DNA from: Elusimicrobiaceae bacterium
GTDB taxonomy: Bacteria > Elusimicrobiota > Elusimicrobia > Elusimicrobiales > Elusimicrobiaceae
Direction: 5' to 3'
Assembly: GCA_017961295.1 (NCBI GenBank)
Contig: JAGCXL010000027.1
Coordinates: 1 to 50,400, forward strand
Length of the DNA stretch: 50,400 bases
The notes under the pieces were generated by a model, which had not been told where the DNA came from, searched no databases, and was given only the letters and a program-made list of their open reading frames with translations. A program made the translations under genes and the position numbers. This document shows, piece by piece, positions 34,476 through 42,696 of the stretch. The stretch's first letter is position 1; every line of letters begins with the position of its first letter.

Positions 34476-35014
34476 AACTCATACCCATTGCAACGAATCT
34501 TGTAAGTAATTTGATAGCCCGAACCGACCGAACTCATGCTATATCCTTCCCCGTAAGCTTTTGTTCCGTACGTATTAGGGGTTCCTTCTTGCCTGGTGCT
34601 AACTACATTCCCCCTAGAAGGCCCATTGCCCGACACTATATAGAAAAAACTGGAGTTATTATTTTTGTCACAAATGGGCGGCAATAAACACCCAATATTA
34701 TGCCCGGAATCATTAACAGCAAGCGGATTATTGTCTATAATCCCGTCCGCATAGCACAGCCCTTGCTTTAAACTATTCGGTAAATAGTTGTAGCCCACAT
34801 CTCCGATTTGTGTAGCTTGCAGATAAACTTTTAGTTTATCGTTGGCTTTTTCCACCGCGTAAGACATTTCTTCCCGGATATCGGGCATAGAATCTTGCCG
34901 CGAAGCAGACAACAACACCCCAAAAGCCCCGGCAGCCACCAACGCCAATAACCCCAGAGCAATCACTCCTTCCAAGACAGTTACACCCGCTTTACTATGT
35001 AAAATATGTTTCAT
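34472..35014 (-). CDS. PilV-like minor pilin
   Basis: 180 aa. MKHILHSKAG then VTVLEGVIALGLLALVAAGAFG: cleavage after Gly, Val at +1, Glu at +5, and the LEGVIALGLLAL phrase that resembles PilV/GspI. Four to five cysteines lie in the C-terminal part. 15 nt after the preceding prepilin gene and overlapping the next by 4 bp. Confidence 0.8.
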   Translation of the reverse strand: MKHILHSKAGVTVLEGVIALGLLALVAAGAFGVLLSASRQDSMPDIREEMSYAVEKANDKLKVYLQATQIGDVGYNYLPNSLKQGLCYADGIIDNNPLAVNDSGHNIGCLLPPICDKNNNSSFFYIVSGNGPSRGNVVSTRQEGTPNTYGTKAYGEGYSMSSVGSGYQITYKIRCNGYEL

Positions 35015-35029
35015 AAATCAGCTTCCTTA

Positions 35030-35527
35030 CTAATCACTAAACGGCTCGGTAATGGCCATATTGCGTGCGATAATAAAAGTTTTTCCCTTATACCGCCCGG
35101 CTCTGTCACTATCTTGGCCGGTTCCCCGCACCAAAGCGCCGTTATAATCGCTTGCACTGCTCAGCCCGGACGAGAATTTGTACGGCAATCCTGCGAAATC
35201 TTTGGTAGATAAATAACCACAAGCAAATAGTTGCTCAATACTTACGGATGTTCCTTGTCCGGGAACTCCGGAAAGTTTACTTCTATCGCAGGTATACGTT
35301 TGGCCCGCCACCGTATCTCCGTTAATCTCTCCCGTTACCGGCAAAAAACCTTTGCTGTCCCGGTAGTAAGAACGGATTGCTTCCGCCAGTTTAATACCCG
35401 CCGTTTTAGCCCGGTGATAATACGCCTCCGAGCGTACAGAACGCAACGCCGGCAACGCAAACGAGGCGATCAGCGCAATCACCAACATAACTGCCAAAAT
35501 TTCCATTAATGTAAAACCTTTGCTCAT
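35030..35527 (-). CDS. Prepilin-like protein (GspH/FimU style)
   Basis: 165 aa. Very short leader MSKG, then FTLMEILAVMLVIALIASFALPALRSVRSEA. The globular part has two cysteines (YTCDRSKL and FACGYL), probably disulfide-linked. It overlaps the previous prepilin gene by 4 bp. The exact pilin class is not certain. Confidence 0.78.
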   Translation of the reverse strand: MSKGFTLMEILAVMLVIALIASFALPALRSVRSEAYYHRAKTAGIKLAEAIRSYYRDSKGFLPVTGEINGDTVAGQTYTCDRSKLSGVPGQGTSVSIEQLFACGYLSTKDFAGLPYKFSSGLSSASDYNGALVRGTGQDSDRAGRYKGKTFIIARNMAITEPFSD

Positions 35528-36003
35528 TGAAATGCCCCCGTACCCATATCTGTATCTCCGTTGGTGCAGAATTCGTCTCCCGCGCTTCCAAACACCTTAC
35601 TTCCTTCCGGGTTTATCTTCACACAAACCTGCCCCGCGCTATTAAATTTAAATTGGAAATTAGGATCCAAGTATTTACGATATTCCAAATAGCCGCAATC
35701 TACCAACGTCTGTAAATTTACGTTGATAAGGGAGCAAGTATTTCCCGCGGTGCCTTGTGTATTGCGCGGCGTTAAATTCTTATCCGATAACGGTACATTT
35801 ACTTCAAACGAGACCCCCGAATGATCCAGGCTCATACGGCGGGCCGCCATAGCAATCACCTTCGCCCGGCTTTTAGCATCCTGAACGCGTATATCCGAAG
35901 CCGACCGGCGAAATGTTTGCGTGGCAAACACAGCCAAAGCCCCTATGATAGCCGCGGCAATGAGCAGTTCCATTAAAGTAAATCCTTTACGTTTATCAAG
36001 CAT
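35524..36003 (-). CDS. Prepilin-like protein
   Basis: 159 aa from the ATG at 36003, chosen because GAGGGAG lies just upstream and the leader then has the usual length. MLDKRKG then FTLMELLIAAAIIGALAVFATQ. The body shares its layout with the 35030 gene: cysteines in NTCSLINVNLQTLVDCGYLEYRKY, close to the FACGYLSTKDF region of that neighbour, which suggests an old duplication. A CVKINPEG segment and one more Cys lie near the end. Confidence 0.78.
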   Translation of the reverse strand: MLDKRKGFTLMELLIAAAIIGALAVFATQTFRRSASDIRVQDAKSRAKVIAMAARRMSLDHSGVSFEVNVPLSDKNLTPRNTQGTAGNTCSLINVNLQTLVDCGYLEYRKYLDPNFQFKFNSAGQVCVKINPEGSKVFGSAGDEFCTNGDTDMGTGAFQ

Positions 36004-36026
36004 ATACTCCCTCGTTACATTTAAAC

Positions 36027-36587
36027 TTAATTGTGGCAATCGTTCCCACGCAAGGTTTGCAACCTTCCCCCTTGGTAGTACCGAGCCCCTTTAAAACAAT
36101 CATCTGTCGTCGAACTGGGTTTAAGCATACAAGCCACCACCGTAGTACCCAACAACGGATTTACCGTTGAATTTTGTGCGCAGTCCCCGCCGTTACCGAC
36201 GTAATAAACATAACCGCCCGGGTTGGAAAAAGAATCTAAATACTTAAAGGGCAGCAGCATGCCCAAAACAGCTGCATTTTTATCGGAAGCCGCATCATAA
36301 ATTTCCCGAATTGTTCCCCTTCCGTTATCCGGGTCAATGGTCACGTTCGAAACTGGATATTCAACCAAGCCGTTGGCTCCTACTGTTACATTGCGGCCTT
36401 GCATTTCCAAATCGCGTGTAATGGCTTCCACGGCATTTCCCAAATCCATCAACATGCCGGTAGCGGCTTGATGACGGGAACGATCCCGGGCTCTTTTATA
36501 AGAAGGCATTGCTAATGCCAAAATCCCCGCAGCAATAACCACTACAAATAACATTTCTGTTAACGTAAATCCCTTCTTACTAAACAT
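36027..36587 (-). CDS. Prepilin-like protein
   Basis: 186 aa. MFSKKG then FTLTEMLFVVVIAAGILALAMPSYKRARDRSRHQAATG. The globular part includes four cysteines, and a segment with GGYVYYVGNGG. The first of six prepilin genes in a row, 38 nt after pilC. Its helix (MPSYKRARD) is nearer to a major pilin or pseudopilin than to the PilV/W/X types, so it may be the main subunit of this machine. Confidence 0.78.
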   Translation of the reverse strand: MFSKKGFTLTEMLFVVVIAAGILALAMPSYKRARDRSRHQAATGMLMDLGNAVEAITRDLEMQGRNVTVGANGLVEYPVSNVTIDPDNGRGTIREIYDAASDKNAAVLGMLLPFKYLDSFSNPGGYVYYVGNGGDCAQNSTVNPLLGTTVVACMLKPSSTTDDCFKGARYYQGGRLQTLRGNDCHN

Positions 36588-36625
36588 AACTTTCTCCCAC
36601 AGTTTCTAATTCTGTAAAATCTTTC

Positions 36626-37846
36626 TTAACTGCCGATTTGGGACAGTTTGAAGATTGGCAAGAAAATAGAGGCCACAATAATACCAATCAAAACACCGAC
36701 CCCTACAATCAAAATCGGGTCAATCACCGCTGAGAAACGAGCAATAAACTGATCCACGTTATCGGCGTAGAATTTAGCCAATGTAGCAATAATACCCGGC
36801 AATTTACCGGATTCTTCACCCATCTTCATCATTTCTACCATCAGGCCCGAAAATACCCCCGTGGCAGCAAAAGCATCCGAAATAGATTTACCGGCAGCCA
36901 CGTCCGCACGCACTTGCCTTAATGCGTTTTGGATAATTACGTTTCCCTCAAAGGATTCTTCCAATACACCGATTGCATTTAAAATGGTTACACCGCTGCG
37001 TAGTAACGTAGAGAGCGTAGAAAGCAACCGGTTATAGTAAATGTTCTTTAAGAAGTTCCCAAAAAGGGGCATAGACAACAAGAACGTATGCCAACGCTTT
37101 TTACCGTTAGGTGTGCGAATATAAAACCGGAACGCAAACACCAAGATAATAAGGGTTAAAATTAAAGCGACCAGGTGGTTGGTAATGATACTGGAAACTT
37201 TAAGTACCATCAGCGTGAGGAGCGGCAAGGTCAAGTTGAAATCCGCAAAGATTTGTGCAAATGTAGGCACGATCCCCACGATAAAGTAAATAAGCACACC
37301 GATAGAGGCTACCGTCAAAATAGCCGGGTAAGTAATGGCTGTGATAATTTTACTTTTCATGCCTTCCTGCGTTTTGGTGTAAATGGAAAGCTGCATAAGC
37401 GTTTCGGCCAACTGACCGCCCATTTCACCGGCTTGCACCAAGGACAACCACACATGCGAGAACGTTTTGGGGTGATGCGCCATAGCCTCGTGAAGGGATT
37501 GCCCCCCGGCGATATCGTGCGCTACTTGCGTAAGCACCATCCCTAACGTCGGGTTGGAAGAATACTGCCCCAAGAGTGTAACGGCTCTAACAAGCGGCAC
37601 ACCCCCTGAAATCAAGGTGGACAGTTGCTCTGCAAAAAAGGCTAACATGTGGCCCGGCACTTTTCCGCCCCGACGGCCCGACCCCGTTTTAGATACGAAC
37701 AACCCTTGGGTTGCTTCCGTAATATCTAATACCAAGTATCCTCTATTTTGCAAAGCGGTACGAAGACGGTCCTTATTATCTGTAGTATAGGAACCCGTAA
37801 ACGTCTTACCGCGTTCATCTCTCACTCTATATGTATATTTCGGCAT
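36626..37846 (-). CDS. pilC: Type IV pilus/T2SS inner-membrane platform protein PilC (GspF)
   Basis: 406 aa from the ATG at 37846; the frame upstream of it would need a TTG start. AGGGG is about 9 nt upstream. Polytopic membrane protein that couples the assembly ATPase to pilin insertion. Two GspF domains are visible (about 70-190 and 270-395), each starting like FAEQLSTLISGGVPLVRAV and NRLLSTLSTLLRSGVTIL, with three transmembrane helices. The final helix is followed by IFLPIFKLSQ, a classic ending. Confidence 0.95.
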   Translation of the reverse strand: MPKYTYRVRDERGKTFTGSYTTDNKDRLRTALQNRGYLVLDITEATQGLFVSKTGSGRRGGKVPGHMLAFFAEQLSTLISGGVPLVRAVTLLGQYSSNPTLGMVLTQVAHDIAGGQSLHEAMAHHPKTFSHVWLSLVQAGEMGGQLAETLMQLSIYTKTQEGMKSKIITAITYPAILTVASIGVLIYFIVGIVPTFAQIFADFNLTLPLLTLMVLKVSSIITNHLVALILTLIILVFAFRFYIRTPNGKKRWHTFLLSMPLFGNFLKNIYYNRLLSTLSTLLRSGVTILNAIGVLEESFEGNVIIQNALRQVRADVAAGKSISDAFAATGVFSGLMVEMMKMGEESGKLPGIIATLAKFYADNVDQFIARFSAVIDPILIVGVGVLIGIIVASIFLPIFKLSQIGS

Positions 37847-37868
37847 ATGCAATAACCCCTACAAATAT

Positions 37869-39608
37869 TTATTCGTCCGACATTGTTACACCTAAAATCT
37901 CATCTACGGTCGTTAAACCGCGAATTACTTTGTGCCAACCATTGGCACGTAAATTGAGTGCGCCCGACGCATTGGCGGCCTTTCTAAGCGCAATCAAATC
38001 CTGCGATTTATAAATGATGTTGCGCATTTCTTCGGTGGTGCGGTATACTTCAAAAATAGCACGACGCCCGCTAAAACCCGTCCCAAAACATTTAGGGCAT
38101 CCCACCGATTTAAAGAACGTCCACGAAGAGCTATCGCGCGGATTTAAATGCCCTTCTTTAATAATACGATCCATGGTAACGGAATCCGGAATATGAGGCA
38201 CTTTGCAGTATGGGCACAAAATACGCACCAAACGCTGGGCCGCTACCAAGGCCAAAGAGCTAGCTAACAAAAATGGTTCCATGCCCATGTCAATTAAACG
38301 AGGTACGGCACCTAACGCATCGTTGGTGTGTAACGTAGAAAGCACTAAGTGCCCCGTAAGGGCCGCTTTTAAACAAGCTTCTGCCGTTTCATTATCGCGG
38401 ACCTCCCCCACTAGAATTACATCCGGGTCTTGACGCAAGAAGGAACGAAGCCCCGCGGCAAAAGTAAGCCCAATCGCCGGTTTCACCTGTACTTGGCTGA
38501 TACCGGCCAACTTGTATTCTACCGGGTCTTCCAACGTCATAAAATTGAGTTCGCTTGTACGAATGGTGGTCAGTACCGCACTAAGCGTTGTAGATTTACC
38601 GGACCCCGTCGGCCCCGTCAAGAAAATAAGTCCGTGCGGCAAATTAGCGGCTGCCAAAAAGGCTTTTTTCTGGTCCGGCTCAAAACCCAGTTTATCAATG
38701 CTCATTTCCCCTGTTCCTTTATCCAAGATACGAAGCACCAATTTTTCTCCAAATACTGCCGGGCACACAGACACACGAACTTCAATCGAACGGTTTTGAT
38801 AACGGATCGTAAAACTTCCGTCCTGCGGAAGACGTTTTTCCGCAATATCCAGTTTAGACAAAATTTTAATACGGGAAATAATGGCATTTACTGCTTCTTT
38901 GGCCGGGGCCGTACGTTCGTACAAAGAACCGTCAATACGGAAACGTAAACTCACACGTTCATCAAATAATTCCAAGTGAATATCACTGGCACGTTCCGCA
39001 ATGGCCTGACGCAAAATAGCGTTTACTTGCTTTACATATTGTGAAGAATTTGGATTCATACGGTCCAAATCCAACACTCCCGTTACCTCTACATCTTCTT
39101 CACTCACTTCTGCAGAGGCACCCTCAGCGGGCGCGGTCATAGCCTCATTTAACACTTCTTCCAACAAGTTCTTATTGGCATAGAACGCATCAATTACGCT
39201 AAGCAGCTGAGATTTAGTGGTGATGAACGGCTGAATTTGTTTGCCGGACATCATCCTTAAGTTTTCAATTAAAAATAAATTGGTAGGATCCAACAACGCA
39301 ACGGCTAACGAATCGTCCTCCATAAACAACGGAACGACCATGTTATCGCGCGCAAATTTTTCGGATACAATTTCTTGTAAATTTTGTTCCCGTTCCGGAA
39401 CTAAAATCCCGTTTTCTTTAGATGCATAAGGAATAGCAAAGTGTTTAGAAAGGGCAATGGTAACCTGTTCTTCATTGGCAAAGCCCAAACGCAAAACTGC
39501 CTCAGCAATAGAAATGTTATTTTGCTTGGCATACAGTTGGACTTGCTTGTCCTGCTCAGGGGTGATTCCGCCTTGAGCCACTAAAATTTCATTAATTTGT
39601 TCCGCCAT
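37869..39608 (-). CDS. pilB: Type IV pilus/T2SS assembly ATPase PilB (GspE)
   Basis: Hexameric cytoplasmic motor for pilus extension. 579 aa. An N-terminal MshEN-type domain (about 1-140) is followed by the core with Walker A GPTGSGKST at 332-340, Asp box TLEDPVEYK, Walker B DPDVILVGEVRD and His box LSTLHTNDA. The CPYC / CPKC zinc module near the C-terminus marks extension ATPases, not PilT retraction ATPases. No PilT is present in the window. It is followed 22 nt later by pilC. Confidence 0.96.
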   Translation of the reverse strand: MAEQINEILVAQGGITPEQDKQVQLYAKQNNISIAEAVLRLGFANEEQVTIALSKHFAIPYASKENGILVPEREQNLQEIVSEKFARDNMVVPLFMEDDSLAVALLDPTNLFLIENLRMMSGKQIQPFITTKSQLLSVIDAFYANKNLLEEVLNEAMTAPAEGASAEVSEEDVEVTGVLDLDRMNPNSSQYVKQVNAILRQAIAERASDIHLELFDERVSLRFRIDGSLYERTAPAKEAVNAIISRIKILSKLDIAEKRLPQDGSFTIRYQNRSIEVRVSVCPAVFGEKLVLRILDKGTGEMSIDKLGFEPDQKKAFLAAANLPHGLIFLTGPTGSGKSTTLSAVLTTIRTSELNFMTLEDPVEYKLAGISQVQVKPAIGLTFAAGLRSFLRQDPDVILVGEVRDNETAEACLKAALTGHLVLSTLHTNDALGAVPRLIDMGMEPFLLASSLALVAAQRLVRILCPYCKVPHIPDSVTMDRIIKEGHLNPRDSSSWTFFKSVGCPKCFGTGFSGRRAIFEVYRTTEEMRNIIYKSQDLIALRKAANASGALNLRANGWHKVIRGLTTVDEILGVTMSDE

Positions 39609-39642
39609 GCCTTTCCTCTGCTATTGTGAACTGGGTATGTAC

Positions 39643-39672
39643 TGCCTGTCCCTGCCTAAGCAGGGACAGGCA
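39643..39672 (-). repeat. Perfect intercistronic hairpin between the secretin and pilB genes
   Basis: TGCCTGTCCCTGC (39643-39655) pairs perfectly over 13 bp with GCAGGGACAGGCA (39660-39672) around CTAA. No T run follows in the direction of transcription, so it is not a classic terminator. It may be an attenuator or an mRNA processing or stabilising hairpin within the operon. Confidence 0.75.
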
Positions 39673-39684
39673 AAACGCTCACAC

Positions 39685-41319
39685 TTACTCCGCTAAAATG
39701 GTCGGAGTGATAAAGATAACTAAGTCCGTCGTACTTTTGGATTTGGAACGGCTTGTAAACAGCCAACCCAAAACCGGGATATCACCCAAGAGCGGTACTT
39801 TACGGGTTTGGTCGGTTTCGCGGGAGGTTAACAACCCACCGATTACTACCGTTTGTCCGTTCTTTACACGCACCAGCGTAGAAGCCGCACGCGTGATGGT
39901 ATCCAACGAGAAAGAAAAGCCGGAAGCCGTTACATCAGAGTACGTAGGTTGTACGTACAACGTGACGTAACCTTCCCGGTTTACTTGCGGGGTTACCTGC
40001 AATGTTAAACCCACCCGTTTACGTTCAGCTGAATTGGTGGACGTAGCGGTTGCAGTGGTACTGCCTGATTCCGTTACCGTACGGCCTACCGTAGCATCCA
40101 TCGTCGTAGTAATCGTAGCCGTCTTGTTGTTCAAGGTTACTACTTTGGGTTTACCTAAGTATTTGGCTTCCCCACGGGTTAACAAGGCTTTTAACACGAT
40201 GTTAAAGGCCGATAAGTTCAGCACACCCGCTTCTGAATTGGTGTTATCGGTACTTGTGGTAGTACTTGAAGAGCTGGAACCACTGGTACTGGTACCTGAC
40301 GTAGTACCCGATTCACCTTTTTGAGGAAGAATCCAGTCCCACCCGTGCAATTTATTGGGACCGCTGCGCAAAGAATCGGAATAGATTTCGCGGCTGGGGG
40401 CTTTAATAGAGGCCATGGTCCCGTCGGAACCGCCGTATTCAAAGCCTAAGCTAAGACCGCTGGTCTTGTTGACTTCCACGATTTGCGCTTCAATTAAAAT
40501 TTGCGGAGGTTTAATATCTAATTCAGCCAAAATATTTTCCACTTGCGGGAAAACTTCCGGCACGTCCGTAATGATGAGTTTGTTGGTGCGGGGATCTACC
40601 GCAATTTTACCCACCGGGGATAACATGCTTCCTATAATACCGGTAATGGTAGAACCCGTAGCATAGGAATCGCCTCCTCCCATACGCAGGTTATTGGTCA
40701 TACCGCTCATGTCATAACCGCCATAGGAGCCAATGCCGCCATAACTGCCCATACCGCCGCCGATTGAGGGGAAATTCATGGAATTACCGCCCGTGGTAAC
40801 ATCTTGCGGCATAATGCTGTTAAGCTCATTTTGAGAAGACCCTACCCCTTGCAAGGAAATATAGCTAAGGGTGTAAATCTTAGTAATGGTATCCGGCGCT
40901 TCATTGGAGCGTTTGGTTACCACATAGCTATCGCTCTTCCCAATACGTTGATAAGCAAGTCCATGAACCCGCAGCAAAGTATCCAAGGCTTCTCTTACCG
41001 TTACACGGGTCAAAGAAGCAGTCACTTTTTTATTCGCGAATTCTTCGCTCATAATAAAGTTAATCTTCGCTTGGGTAGTAATACTGTTTAAGAATGCCGA
41101 TATCGGCACATTCGCTACCCGAATGGACACTTTCCTGTCTAAGGGAGAAGAAACTTCCACCTCTTTGTACAGGTCCGTAGCGGGGGATTCTTCAGTTACA
41201 CTGACATCCTCCGTCAAGGAAACAGCCCGGGGAAGTACTTGGCGTTCCTGCTGTGCAAACGCAGTTCCAACTAATCCCAGGACAATCCCGGCCAACATTA
41301 CTGCTATACGTTTTATCAT
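39685..41319 (-). CDS. Secretin PilQ/GspD-like
   Basis: Outer-membrane ring for pilus or substrate passage. 544 aa with signal peptide to about residue 23 (GTAFAQQ). An STN-type domain (about 70-135: VPISAFLNSITTQAKINFIM, then VREALDTLL) is followed by a Gly/Tyr/Met-rich loop near 185-220, then one N1-like domain. The secretin core has a Ser/Thr-rich insert near 345-370, then ends VPLLGDIPVLGWLFTSRSK...TTDLVIFITP, the standard secretin finish. Shorter than most PilQ, with no AMIN domain. Start 44 nt after the PilP-like gene. Confidence 0.93.
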   Translation of the reverse strand: MIKRIAVMLAGIVLGLVGTAFAQQERQVLPRAVSLTEDVSVTEESPATDLYKEVEVSSPLDRKVSIRVANVPISAFLNSITTQAKINFIMSEEFANKKVTASLTRVTVREALDTLLRVHGLAYQRIGKSDSYVVTKRSNEAPDTITKIYTLSYISLQGVGSSQNELNSIMPQDVTTGGNSMNFPSIGGGMGSYGGIGSYGGYDMSGMTNNLRMGGGDSYATGSTITGIIGSMLSPVGKIAVDPRTNKLIITDVPEVFPQVENILAELDIKPPQILIEAQIVEVNKTSGLSLGFEYGGSDGTMASIKAPSREIYSDSLRSGPNKLHGWDWILPQKGESGTTSGTSTSGSSSSSTTTSTDNTNSEAGVLNLSAFNIVLKALLTRGEAKYLGKPKVVTLNNKTATITTTMDATVGRTVTESGSTTATATSTNSAERKRVGLTLQVTPQVNREGYVTLYVQPTYSDVTASGFSFSLDTITRAASTLVRVKNGQTVVIGGLLTSRETDQTRKVPLLGDIPVLGWLFTSRSKSKSTTDLVIFITPTILAE

Positions 41320-41363
41320 TTATCCTCCTGTGTGAGTGTACGTCAAATTAAACAAATTACAAC

Positions 41364-41888
41364 TTATAACTTAACCTTCTTTACAAATTTATGTCCTTTG
41401 TAGGAAAACGTAACCGAATCCGCCCCTACCTTCACAATCTTGGCACCTTTATAGGTGTTTCCGACGGTGTACAATTTCCCGCCGATAAGCACTTCTTTGT
41501 CAATAAGCCCGTCTATACGAATTTGGTTGCGCACCAAAACGGTGGGGTCTTTAATCAGCATCAGTTCCCACTGGCGCCGTTTTTCCTCTTCGGCTAGTCG
41601 TCTTTTTTCTTCTTCTTCACGACGGCGCCGATCGGCCTCCTCGGCTTGCATACGCACCTTTTCGCGGTGTTTTAAAAGCAATATATCATCCGGCGAAAGC
41701 ATCGGGTCCCGATTGCCCGGCAACGAAAACTTTACATTGGGCTTTACAATGCTTTTACGGCTGGAAGAAGAACTGCGCTCTTCCGCCTCTTGCCCTGCAT
41801 CATTCAAAGCTCCTTGCGCCACACTAACCGAAAATGCCCCCCATACCAAAGATCCTGCCAACAAGGCGCTCATCACACGATTTTTCAT
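41364..41888 (-). CDS. PilP-like periplasmic protein
   Basis: 174 aa with a signal peptide (MKNRVMSALLAGSLVWGAFSVS). GNRDPMLSPDD near residue 60 matches the RDPF/RDPM linker of PilP. A highly charged Arg/Glu coiled coil runs about 72-108, in place of the usual short linker. The C-terminal small beta domain (DGLIDKEVLIGGKLYTVG, then VTFSYKGHKFVKKVKL) resembles the homology region of PilP/GspC that contacts the secretin. Overlaps the PilO-like stop by 4 bp. No lipobox. Confidence 0.72.
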   Translation of the reverse strand: MKNRVMSALLAGSLVWGAFSVSVAQGALNDAGQEAEERSSSSSRKSIVKPNVKFSLPGNRDPMLSPDDILLLKHREKVRMQAEEADRRRREEEEKRRLAEEEKRRQWELMLIKDPTVLVRNQIRIDGLIDKEVLIGGKLYTVGNTYKGAKIVKVGADSVTFSYKGHKFVKKVKL

Positions 41889-42694
41889 TTTTTCCCTCCT
41901 CGTTTAGCAGCGACCGCCGATGTGGTCCTTTCCTGGATGGTCTTTCCCGGGGTGGTCTTTTCCTGGGCAGCTTTTATTTTTTTCATCTGCTCATTATAAT
42001 CTTTAAACAACTTAGGACCATACTTTTCCCGCGGAAAAATCGTATTAAATGTAGCGACCACTTCATTTTCACCCAAAGCATCCGGGCTATTCAATTTGGT
42101 AATTGAAATTTCCGAAATACGCAAAAAATTATCCCCGTTTTCAATATCCGCAATAAGTCTGCCGATACGCGAGAAAGTTTGCTGGAATTTCACCGGCTGG
42201 GAAACGGTTAAAAATTCTTTCCCCGCCGTTTCAACCACGTTGCCATCCACCGTAGGGGTCATTTTGTGCAAACCGAAAGACTCCACCAGTTGACGCAGTA
42301 ACCAATCGTTTTTCTTGGCCAAGTCCGGGAAAAGGGGTTCAAGCCGCAGCAAACGTTGCTTATTCGTTAAATATTCTTCTTTATTGTTACGCTGAATATT
42401 AATAGCTGCAATTTTGTCCTTAATGGCAGCCCGGCTCTGGGAAAACTTTCCGCACAAAAAACGGACCGCCAAAAACACCAGGATCAGCACCACAAACTGT
42501 TTGACAAACAGGCTATATTTCCCTTCTTGAAAGGTAACTTGCAAATCTTCCAGGTTGTGCTGTATTTTAGCGATTCTGGGATTGCTGGAAAAAGTTTTCT
42601 TTTTCGCAGCTTTTCCGGACGAACCTTTAGAGAACTTCTCTTTGATCGCCTCAATCGATAATTTCTTTTTGATTGCTTCAAAATCAAAAGCCAT
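41885..42694 (-). CDS. PilO-like inner-membrane protein
   Basis: 269 aa. A basic cytoplasmic N-terminus (about 1-65), one transmembrane helix (about 66-82, FVVLILVFLAVRFL), then a coiled coil and a periplasmic ferredoxin-like domain, the layout of PilO/GspM. The cytoplasmic part is longer than usual and the C-terminus has a basic/Thr tail. The assignment rests mostly on topology and position between PilMN and PilP. Starts 2 nt after the pilMN stop. Confidence 0.7.
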   Translation of the reverse strand: MAFDFEAIKKKLSIEAIKEKFSKGSSGKAAKKKTFSSNPRIAKIQHNLEDLQVTFQEGKYSLFVKQFVVLILVFLAVRFLCGKFSQSRAAIKDKIAAINIQRNNKEEYLTNKQRLLRLEPLFPDLAKKNDWLLRQLVESFGLHKMTPTVDGNVVETAGKEFLTVSQPVKFQQTFSRIGRLIADIENGDNFLRISEISITKLNSPDALGENEVVATFNTIFPREKYGPKLFKDYNEQMKKIKAAQEKTTPGKTIQERTTSAVAAKRGGKK

Positions 42695-42696
42695 AC

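Noticed and set aside
38430-38948. 172-aa plus-strand open frame opposite pilB
   Set aside because: Antisense to the conserved ATPase core; composition and lack of initiation signals indicate a shadow.
40245-40320. Repeat array or CRISPR in the secretin gene
   Set aside because: Repetitive look is due to a Ser/Thr-rich coding stretch within an intact frame; no direct repeats with spacers.
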